Notes under the pieces: generated by a model
Database searches by the model: none
Seen by the model: only the letters and a program-made list of their open reading frames with translations
What the model was told of the DNA's origin: nothing
Assembly: GCA_018894105.1 (NCBI GenBank)
Contig: CM032131.1
Coordinates: 7,714,501 to 7,778,500 of the forward strand
DNA: 64,000 bases
Direction of reading: 5' to 3'
From: Jacaranda mimosifolia
Lineage: Eukaryota > Streptophyta > Magnoliopsida > Lamiales > Bignoniaceae
Made by a program: the position numbers and the translations under genes
Shown here: positions 55,368 through 64,000 of the stretch, piece by piece
Position numbering within the stretch: position 1 is the stretch's first letter
Layout of the letters: each line of letters begins with the position of its first letter

Positions 55368-57480
55368 TAGTGTCCCGCAACTAATTAGGTTGGAGTGTAT
55401 CACTATTCCTATGATACAATCTTGATTGAATGATAACATATATAAAGGCCATCATCATCTTATGCATTTTATGATATTTTTCATATGCATTCGGTTGAAT
55501 CTCTTAAATCATACAAGAGTACGAGACTTGATCATGCATATGATGGTAATCATGAAATACATCTCTATGGTTATGATTATAAACATTTCAAGTCATAGAA
55601 TCTTTGAGATAGGGCATCTAAGATTCATATAGACTTGCACAAGCGAGACATACTCAAAGGGGTTGGATATTTCCCCATTTCATGGGCAATTCATATATGA
55701 GATATGCATGCACATTTGTGGGGCCATGTTGGAGAACAAGTTCACTAAAGACTCAGTTAGAGAATCTATAAGGTAGATAAAGTGGCTTGTCGATAATGAG
55801 AAATTCTTTAGCTTATGATAGTACATATAATTTGTCCTACTTGAGGTTTTACGGTAATCTTGTACTTAGGCCCTTGTAGCTTGATTTTATCCCGACTACT
55901 TAGCAGGTTATTCGGGACTTAAGTTGGGTGCAAACTACCTATGTGTGGTGGTTGGCAAGTTCCAAGAAGGGACTTGTTTGCTCATCATAAAGAATGAATT
56001 GATTTCCTATGTGTTTTATAATGATTGATTCCGAGAAAATCTTTGCGCAAGGTGATATGACAATTTGAAAAATGAGTTTTCAAAGTTGAGGTCATAAATT
56101 GGAATAATGCATCAAGAATATATATATATATATCAAAGCTATTAGGGAACTGACAAATATCTTGCTCTGGTCCTCTTTCAGAAGATAGGAAATGGAAGGG
56201 CCATAGTTGCATTGTAATCGTAAGAGAAAAAAGTTCACGCTGACTAATTCATCTAATTAGGTGGGCTCTGTAGGCTTGTGCTAGGCATTGACTATGAAGA
56301 TTGGGTACTCTTCAAATAATGGAGATTAACTAAGGAGTGATTAGTTTAAAGGAGTTTAGATTAATTAGAATATTTGATATTCAGTAAATCGTAAAGAGTT
56401 GTGTGCCCATGTCTAATTGATTGATGAACTTAATAGGTTACACACAAAAGCCTTTGGGCACTCTAGTGGACTCGGAGAAAGTATCTAAAGAGTTAGATAA
56501 TTAAATTAATCGAGATTAAAAAAGAACACTTGACTAATTCAAAATTGATCATCATGGCTTGATTAATTTAAGGAGTTGAATTAATTAATTAATTTAAAGA
56601 GCTAAATTAGACTAATTAAATTAAAGTATTAGTTTAATTGGTCATGTGACAAGTTTAATTAGTCTTGCCAACTTAAAGAGTTAAGTTGAATCAATTAAAT
56701 TAAAAAGTTGATTTAATTCATATTAAAGAGTCCTTTTTTAGGGAAATATTTAAATGGAAGAGTCCATTTAAATATTGATAATTAAAATAGATATTTTAAT
56801 TAATAGGATTAAAATCCTACTTGTAGTATGACGTGGCACTTAAGTGACATCACTTGGACCAATAGTGTGAGAGGTGCATCTAGAGAGTCATTAATGCACC
56901 CAGACACTCAATAAAAGATCCCAAGTAAGTATTCAAGGGGCCGGCCATAAGGGATAAATATATATTATCTCTTTTTTATTTGAAAAAAAAAAAAAAAAAC
57001 TATCTGCTAGAAACTCTCTAATCTCTTGAATTCCAATCTCCTTTTGTCTCTAAAACCGTCTATATTTTTCCATCTATTGTAGTAAAAGATAGAAAGATTA
57101 AGAGTGATCTAAAGGTATATGGACTTCATTGGAGGTATTACAATTGGGGTGCTTTGTGGTGGACAAGGAGTCCAAGTTGAAAAAGAATTCTTCATCTATG
57201 GCGGCACTTGGGGATGATTTTTCCCATACTTTTTGCTGGTCTTTTTGCACATTTTTGAGGTAATTTTGGAGCTAAATTGCTAATGTATTTTTAGGAATTC
57301 GGTGGCCAAAAATCAGTAAGGAATAGAGGTATATTGGTGAACAATTAGGGAGTTAATTGGTGCACTACATCTTTGTTTTAGAAGAACTATTAAGGTAATT
57401 GCTTCTTCCTTTTAAGTCTATCTGGTTGATATCAAATCAAATTAAATTCATATGATGAAAAGATTTAAGTAGCATTTCAC
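55368..57480 (+). mobile_element. Solo X-type LTR (sense orientation)
   Basis: It begins with a degraded TGTTGGAATAGTG (tattgtaatagtg) and 'cccgcaactaattaggttgg'. It is the reverse complement of the other X LTRs: for example 'gattgggtactcttcaa' near 56300, the TTAA-rich block at 56520-56720 and 'ggccggcc' near 56940. No X internal DNA is attached. The 3' edge is uncertain (57400-57527). An A-run lies at 56982-56998. Confidence 0.75.
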
Positions 57481-57529
57481 TTTAAATCCTTGATTCACCA
57501 TCTTCTTCACGTGTCATCACAAGAAATAT

Positions 57530-57913
57530 GTACTAGAAGTTGCAATCATGTTCAAAGGTGGCTCCTTCACTTGAAGCTGTAGAAAAGGCATTGCCGCATT
57601 TGGTGGAGACTCAAAAGAGGAATCAATATTATCTACTCCTCGCTCAGCATCAAGTTTCTTGAGTATGCCATCGATGATGGTGACAAATGCTACAATCTCG
57701 AAAGAACAACTTACAAATTTAATAAAGGCTACTGAAAGACTCGTGAAGCATGTCCAAGAGAAAAACTCTCAAATCTCTAAGTTGTTGAGAGAAGTGGACA
57801 ATAATGATGCTAGTTGCATCTTGAGGAAACAAGTTGAGGCTCAGGACAAAGGTGAAATATCTCTAAAGAGACAGCCAACCGAAAATAAAAAGACTGCAAC
57901 AAAAGAACTATAA
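57530..57913 (+). pseudogene. gag: W gag, N-terminal part
   Basis: One frame (57560-57660) reads LEAVEKALPHLVETQKRNQYYLL and stops at TGA. After a frame change 57659-57913 encodes a charged helical segment (EQLTNLIKATERLVKHVQEKN and on). Both are typical of the N-terminal part of a widespread Ty3/gypsy gag. The terminal TAA of the second frame belongs to the target duplication of the MITE. Confidence 0.65.
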
Positions 57914-58272
57914 AGGCCTATTTGGTTTCATTTTCAAACCTTATTTTTACATTTTTCTATTATTTGATAATTGGAACACATTACTTTTTTACACATTTTC
58001 ATCAAACAACATTTTCATTTTCATTTTCATTTTCACAACACAATCCCTAATAACCTATATATCTTATTCCAATAACATATATATTTTCTCTTTCTATTTT
58101 ATTTTTACTATCTCTATCCACCTACAACCTACTAAACCCAACACAATCATTACTTTTCCAAACACTTATTCGAATACAAACTTAATTTCAACTCATTTTC
58201 AGTAACTACTTTTTCAAATTTTAGAAATGATGAAAATAGAAAAAGAAAATAAAAATAAAACCAAACTAGCCC
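57914..58272. mobile_element. Harbinger/Tourist-like MITE (359 bp) in W gag
   Basis: The ends are aggcctatttggtttcattt and, complemented, gggctagtttggttttattt. The 3-bp taa occurs on both sides (57911-57913 and 58273-58275), the TWA target of PIF/Harbinger. The interior is T-rich on the left and A-rich on the right, with no ORF. Confidence 0.8.
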
Positions 58273-58930
58273 TAAATTTCCACTAATTGAATAATTATAG
58301 CCGACCAACTAAAAATGTTTATCATGATCAAAGACAAGCTTGATAGAAATTCTAAATCGTCTATAACTTACTCCAAACCATATATTCAAAGGATTGACAA
58401 CTTGAATATGTTGATTTGTTATCAACCCTTGAAGTTTCAACAATTTTATGGCAAGGGCAACCTAAAGAAACATGTGGCTCATTTCATCGAGACTTTAGTA
58501 ATGCTAAAACATATGGAGATCATCTATTAAAGCACTTTGTTCAATTATTAAAGGGTAACACCTTTGATTGGTATACTGACTGGAGGTAGGCTCCATCGAT
58601 AGTTGGGGATAGTTCGAACAAGAATTCCTCAATTACTTCTACAACACTCAAAGGACGATTAGTATAATCAAACTCTCCAACTCTTGCCAGTGGAAAGAAC
58701 AACTTGCTATTGACTACATCAATCATTGGAGAAATTTAAGCCTTAACTACAAAGATCAATTATTAAAGGCTTCAGCCATTGAGAAGTGTATCCAAGGAAT
58801 GCATTGGAGTCTTTGCCCTATACTTTAAGGAATCAAATCAAAAAAATTTGAAGATTTGGAAACTTGTGCAAGTAACTTTGAGATAAGCTTGAATTTTAAC
58901 CAACAAGAAGACTCAAGCGATGCTAATAAT
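58273..58930 (+). pseudogene. gag: W gag, retrotrans_gag domain
   Basis: 58315-58530 carries the conserved block YSKPYIQRIDNLNM, then PLKFQQFYGKGN and KKHVAHFIETL. After a stop and frame changes the homology continues with the tryptophan-containing 'FDWYTD' motif near 58562, a YST/QHS-R-T region near 58640, and 'IDYINHWRNLSL' near 58710. This is the standard order of a plant Ty3/gypsy gag domain. At least two stops and several frameshifts are present. The zinc knuckle that usually follows is not seen. Confidence 0.8.
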
Positions 58931-60318
58931 GATAAAGATATTGTGGACACCTTCATCTACAAGTTCCAAGTACTCCTTGATAAGAGTTTAAACTATCAAT
59001 AATGCTCTTATTACAAATATAAACTATCTAAAATTGTAAAATTAGAGTCTCCAAATCCAATATTCAAATCACTAAATCTCCAAATTCGATATTCAAGACT
59101 TCAAGTCTCCAAATCTAGGACTCAAGTCTCAAAGTCTTCTCAAGACTTAAAGCCTCCTAATCTCCAAGTCTTCAAATCTAAGACTCAAGTATCCAAATCC
59201 AAGACTCAAATCATAATGTCTTCAAGTTCAAGACTTAAGTCTCCAAGTCTCCAAATCCAAAACTCAAGTTTTCAAATTCCAAGTGCTCTTTGATAAGAGT
59301 CGAAACTGTCAACAATGCTCTTAGATACAAGCTTAAACTATCCAGAATCTTTAAGTTAAAGTCTCTCTATGTACTCGTTGATAAGAGTGTAAATTGTCTA
59401 TTTAAGTCAAACTCAAGCAGAATCTTAGAACAAGTATCAAATGTATATCCAAGTTAAATATGCTCCTTCACATATGAGCTTAAGTTGCATGTTACTCTTG
59501 GCCCGTTTGAGTATAAACTTTGTACGGCACCCCCTCATAAGGATGTTTACTTTGAACTACGTTATAATTTAATCCTTTTATTAGGTAAGTAGACAGCTTA
59601 GGTTTGTTTTCCAAACCCAATCATCTCATTATATAAGTTTGGTTTGAGTTTCTAATTTAGTCATATTATTAAACAAGTTTGGTTTATTCATGAGATAGCC
59701 AATTTTGTTTGTCTGCTCAAGCCTTTTAAACTTGAACGCAAAATTCAAAGAAATCTGGAGATTGGAATGGCCATGGTGAAGCTTTCTATAACAAAAACAA
59801 AGTGACACAACATTAGTTCATCGTGCTCCTTGATGCGTGATAAAAGAGATATGTGAATCCATAAGGATTACGAGACAACTTGGCTTAATAAGTCTCTTTT
59901 GAGATGATTTTAAAAGCGGTTGTGAATATTCAGTTGAGCTTCTGAACCAAAAGCCTATCTAATCAGAAAAAGATACGCCATTGGAATCTTTTGAAAGTGT
60001 ATGATATGCTACAAATAAATACTTCTAGTTTCATGGTAGAGAAGACTGGTAGGTCTCAGCACCAAGTAGTTCCTTCGCCGATGGAATAACTACATCATAA
60101 AAATCTCCACATATCGGCAATTTGCAAAATCCATGAAGATCCCATAAAAAATTGATATTTCTAGATGACACTCAGCAACATGTTTGTAAAATGGCACATA
60201 GCTCGGGGAATGCTTGGAGGATGTTTTGTAGCAGATGTACATGAAAAAAAAAGGAAAGAAAAGGAATAAAAATTCTCAAATACTTTAAGCCTCACATCTT
60301 TCATATATGGTTAGCACA
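58931..60318 (+). other. W 3' internal region, non-coding, with 22-bp degenerate repeat
   Basis: No retroelement enzyme is found. From 59030 to 59290 motifs like aagtctccaaatccaag and aagactcaagtc recur about every 20-24 bp. A purine-rich run (60243-60272) could be an old polypurine tract, though it is 50 bp from the LTR. Confidence 0.6.
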
Positions 60319-61316
60319 TGCAAACACATTAAATTTTGACTAATCAGAAAATGACACTTCGAAATAATATACTAGTTGTTGATTTAAATTTTCTATTTAT
60401 ATCTTACAATTTACTAAATTTGATTTCAAAAGATAAATAGCTAATTTTAATTATACTCTAGTATTTATTTTATGTGCGAATAAGATATCAACAAGTGTCA
60501 AGGCGAGTGTCATAGCTAATCAAATCAAGTTTTGTAGCTTAGCAATTTTGGGCTAACCAAATTGCGACAAGTGGTTTATTCTAATATGTGGACCAATCAA
60601 GTTAAAGATATTTGATATTATCTCTTAATATATGCATTGAAGAGATAATTATCAAGAAGCTCAAGCTACCTGGGAATCTTCTACTCGACAATTATATAAA
60701 GAGATGATCAAATCTCATTCAAGATATAACAGTAAGCAACAACACAAGTCATAGCAAGCAAGATAGACCTTAAAAGAGTTCAATAATTCTCTCAATAAAA
60801 TTCAAGGAGATCCACTGTATTCAAGGCTTTCATCACGGAGCTCATCAAATCCTGGCATTTAATTTGAGGTTACAGTGCAAAACCCTTGAATTAGCATTAT
60901 ATTTCAAATCAAATTTAAGGACATCCACGATGTGCATCGTGGAGCTTATCAAATTTCAACATTTTATTTGATATTGTGGTGCGAAGCCCTCAAATTGGCA
61001 TTATATTTCAAATCAATTTCAAGGAGATCCATCAAGGCATTCAGCACAGAGCTCATCAAATCCAGCGTTTAATTCAAAATTATGGTACAAAACCCTCAAA
61101 TTAGTATTATTTTTCCAAATCAAGTTAAATGAGGTCCATAGTATTTAAAGTATTCATCGCAGAGCTCATCAAAATTCAAAATTATTTTTCGAAGGAAAGA
61201 GTTAGAGGATTAGATTAGGAATTGTATCCATATCACAAATTCTATTAAATTTCATTTTTATTTATAAGAATATTTCTTGTCTTGTAATTTAATTTTGCAA
61301 ATGATGAATTATTACA
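60319..61316 (+). repeat. W 3' LTR
   Basis: It starts tgcaaacacatt and ends aattattaca, aligning with 54190-55227, with the same tandem repeats in less regular form (about 104-113 bp; 60797, 60910, 61014 and 61121). Confidence 0.85.
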
Positions 61317-61880
61317 ATAACATGCCAACAAATTTTTCTATTAATAGTTTTCTTTAAGCAACCTTTCCTATATGCAAAGGATCAACTAATGGTTCGATAT
61401 CTGATCTAGCTACAAAAGGAAGATCTAAAAGAAATAATGGTTTTTAGTCAAAGGGAAGTAATTGCGTAGCATTTATTAGTACGACCACCTGAGTGATCAT
61501 ATTGTTCTGCCAAAATGACTTAGACACTCCAATGGACAAATTTTAAATTTGAATTCATTATTCAAATATGACCCTGAAAAATAGTCTGCATTGATAGCGT
61601 ACTTGCACAACAATGGAAAATGCAAGAAGTCAAGACTTGGGAAACAGAGTCTGTCAAGCCAAAAAAGAAAAGCCTAGAATGAATCTATACTTGTGAAATA
61701 CACAATTCAATATGTTCTTTAAATAGAAGATGAAATTGCTAAAGAATTATTCAAGCTTGCAATTTCACCAATTTCAAATCCTTTCAAGAATATTCAAGAA
61801 ATCTTTCAAATTTATGTATATAGATTGAGAGCTAAGCATAATCTATTATACAAACTTTGTGTGAGCTGACTCATGTGACT
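61317..61880 (+). repeat. Sirevirus-like LTR, continuation after W
   Basis: 'aacatgccaac' to 'tttgtgtgagctgactcat' matches about 9020-9640 of the LTR at 8974 (shared 'atgcaaaggat', 'gccaaaatgacttaga', 'agagtctgtcaagc', 'gaattattcaagcttg'). Similarity is lost near 61880, where another element begins. Confidence 0.75.
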
Positions 61881-62783
61881 CTCTGTAATCATCTTCTAAG
61901 GTTAAGACATATCTGAAAGTGATTATAAGCCTAAGAAGCAGTGGGTGTGAAATAGTGCTATGAAATTTTAACGCAGTAGAAGTTTATCACTCAAAAACTT
62001 TTTGGTGTTATAAAATACTTTAAGTCTTTTGCAGAAAAGAATTTTAGACACTAACTAGATTATATAAAATCAGTTAAGCAACCAATCAGACTAGTGATAA
62101 ATAAAGCAATAAAGCAAAAATAGATAAACATTCAAATTTATAGTGGTTCAGCAAATGCTTACTTCACTATCTAAGCTTTCACTTAGGATTTAGAACCTAT
62201 CAAATTAATATTAAGTGAGAGTTTTTACAGTATAAACACAATAATATGACATAATTAAAAGATAAGAATCAAAACACTTTACCAGGGTGAAAACTAGCTC
62301 TTCAACAGAGCTAAACTGGAATCCCATATGAGATAAGACACATTCCAAAATACTGTGACACCAATTGTTTAGTGGATGGGCTCGGTAAAGCTTTTGTTAG
62401 TCTTCCTTACACAACCTCTATGCATTGATGCATGAGTATATACCGCTCCATATAGCAGGATCTTGACTCTCCTTCCAGGCCAGAAACTAGAAAATCATAG
62501 AAGATTCCAATAGCACCGCTTTATTGATTTCTTCACCTAGAGATCCTTAGAGTAACCAAGTGCCCAATTTGTTCTCTTCAGAGGGTACATTGAGGGCAGG
62601 TGCGAATTACGTCCCTCTTTATGCTAGAATCCTTAACGAATCTTTTTAAATATAGAAGGTTAATTCCAGCACATAGAGAAAGATTCTGGCAGATAATCAA
62701 GGAAAGATTCTCTTGCTTTAACACATAATTAAACATATAATATTGTCATAATCAAAATTAAGTAAATCATTAAAGGGTTAACA
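61881..62783 (-). repeat. 3' LTR of another copia-like element (minus strand)
   Basis: In the minus sense the LTR starts TGTTAACCCT at 62783, preceded by the polypurine tract atcaaaagggaaagat (62784-62799). The left edge is taken as the point where the neighbouring LTR ends and is uncertain. Contents include 'gtggttcagcaaatgcttac' near 62142, a motif region seen in Sirevirus-like LTRs. Confidence 0.55.
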
Positions 62784-62799
62784 ATCTTTCCCTTTTGAT
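62784..62799 (-). other. Polypurine tract of the minus-strand element
   Basis: On the minus strand atcaaaagggaaagat, directly before TGTTAACC. Confidence 0.65.
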
Positions 62800-63190
62800 A
62801 ATGGCAGAATTTAAATAAGAATGAAGGATATCACCTGAGTTCCCCTACTTATTTACTCAGTTGTTTACTTGTGCTCCTCCTCTCTGAATGTGCTTAAGAA
62901 CTAAAGTAACTTGTGCTTCCTTGGTTTAGATTTTCAGAAAACCAGAAAAGCAACAAAATACCCATAGATAAAAGATATGGAAATAAAGTTCATTCATGCA
63001 TCCACATTGCAAGCTTAAAATTGAAAACAAATCATCGAGTAGTTTAAAATTTTACAAAGGCATATAAATGTTTATCAACCAAAAAATTGTTCATCCAGTA
63101 AACAAAAATTTAAAAAATTCCAACATGCATCAAAATATTTAAATTTCAATACTCTCACCATCATCACCAAAAGGGGCTTAAGAAGCAGAA
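62800..63190 (-). other. 3' untranslated internal part of the minus-strand element
   Basis: No ORF and no recognised domain; it lies between the polypurine tract and the gag-like remnant. Confidence 0.45.
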
Positions 63191-63730
63191 CAATGTGTCT
63201 TACTTTCTATTTCAGCCTAATAATACTATCTTGGTTCCTACTAGTTTTACAAAGAAGTCTTTCCACACGATTCGCAAGCACTTTAATAGCCTTTCCAACC
63301 TCATCCACCTTAGCCTTCAATTTCTTATCAAATGGGTCTTGATACATTTTGGAACGCCTAGCCAAGTGGTATGAATTGGGTAGAAGATTCAGAATAGAGC
63401 TAACAACCACTGATGTTTTTCCTCTGTAAAGACAAGCAGTGACACTCCTAGAAGTTTTTCCAGTACCTCTAAACCATCAATCATGCTTATTATATTAGAT
63501 TTTTATTTTTCTAAGGCTAGTAGTCCAAAATTTTATGATCACGATCCCCATCAATCTAGGCATCCAGTAAGAAAATTCTCTCATTCTTAAAGATATAGCC
63601 AAGAAGCATAGAATATGGAAGATTTTTGGCTTGATGGTGCTGGAATACAACATGTATTTTAGAATGATAGAGCTAATATTCACCATTTCTTGTCATACAG
63701 AGACTCATAGAATTAAGGTTAGTGGAATGA
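63191..63730 (-). pseudogene. Gag-like remnant with coiled coil
   Basis: The frame at 63686-63495 and its neighbouring frames include 'NLPYSMLLGYIF' followed by a charged stretch, similar in layout to the 'LPxxMLxTxIF' motif of the gag-like pseudogene at 38356-39660. Downstream (63410-63207) is a short amphipathic segment (VGKAIKVLANRVERLL), probably a coiled coil. Stops separate the parts. The upstream half may lie beyond the window. The relation to the 'putative plant transposon protein' family is tentative. Confidence 0.4.
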
Positions 63731-64000
63731 TCACCGCTTGAAACTAGAATAGAGAAAATAGTAACACTAAGGATTTTATGCGGCAAGATATGTTCTATTT
63801 TCATTTGTTCAAGGTAGCCCCAATAGATAATGCATATTTTTTACCCACCCTTCTCCCCTTACCCCCTCCAAAAAAAAATTGGTTATTTTATCATAAGATA
63901 CCATAATGCGACAAATCCCCAAAAATTAAAGAATTTGGTACCATAATCTAGAATATCTAGAATGAACTTTAGTTTAGAGGGACAAAGCACAACATAGGAC
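63731..64000. other. Window edge, no gene recognised
   Basis: It contains a C-rich run (63843-63875; G-rich on the minus strand) and AT-rich sequence. It probably continues the minus-strand element. Confidence 0.35.

Larger units (their letters stand above)
54190..61316 (+). mobile_element. Gag-only Ty3/gypsy element W (TR-GAG-like)
   Basis: LTRs 54190-55227 (cgtagacacatt...attaca) and 60319-61316 (tgcaaacacatt...attaca) align throughout. Flanks ataat (54185-54189) and ataac (61317-61321) form a near-perfect 5-bp duplication, and the interrupted Sirevirus LTR resumes after it. Between the LTRs are a primer-site-like leader (ttttggtaagcccgatggg), a solo X LTR, a gag pseudogene split by a MITE, and non-coding DNA. 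No protease, RT or integrase is found. Confidence 0.85.

Noticed and set aside
63843..63875. G-rich run on the minus strand as a polypurine tract
   Set aside because: No LTR start follows it on the minus strand.

Overview
The window reads as a repeat-dense, strongly AT-rich block of a plant nuclear genome, most likely a eudicot. Almost everything recognisable is a transposable element: Ty1/copia and Ty3/gypsy LTR retrotransposons, an L1-type LINE with a C-terminal RNase H, Mutator-like (MULE) elements with 9-11 bp target duplications, a Harbinger-like MITE and a CACTA end. I found no intact host gene, no rRNA or tRNA gene and no CRISPR. All element coding regions carry stops or frameshifts, so they are annotated as pseudogenes. 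Alignments were made by eye; element ends backed by target duplications or shared LTR ends are firm, others are approximate.

Layout. 1-1573: AT-rich flank. 1585-8351: a 6.8-kb MULE bounded by an 11-bp direct repeat. Its inside is mostly four tandem arrays (periods about 87, 104, 122 and 250 bp), all built from 20-25 bp monomers carrying a GTAC/GTAT core; only the two ends of its minus-strand transposase survive. 8974-12770: 5' LTR, gag and protease remnant of a Sirevirus-like copia element (+). 13.1-14.8 kb: gypsy-type LTR debris with a 640-bp tandem duplication. 15809-16336: MULE-type MITE with a perfect 9-bp duplication. 16.38-16.62 kb: an unrecognised exon-like piece. 17548-36876: copia element X1 (-) with about 2.2-kb LTRs. 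Its 3' LTR is split by a LINE and holds a local inversion; its 5' LTR is split by a related LTR, itself split by a second MULE with a GC-rich, quadruplex-prone core. 37.4-38.0 kb: CACTA end. 38.36-39.7 kb: decayed gag-like 'plant transposon protein' gene. 39815-52510: second copia element X2 (-), of which only leader and 5' LTR remain, split by non-autonomous gypsy element Y (41497-50301). 52511-53884: duplicated flank around a deleted LTR. 53.9-61.9 kb: 3' end and LTR of a Sirevirus-like element, split by a gag-only gypsy element W (54190-61316), itself hit by a solo X LTR and a MITE. 61.9-64 kb: 3' LTR and internal end of another element (-), leaving the window.

The parts do not cooperate as a pathway; they record successive nested insertions. 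The most unusual object is the first MULE, whose transposase core is replaced by hierarchically repeated DNA.
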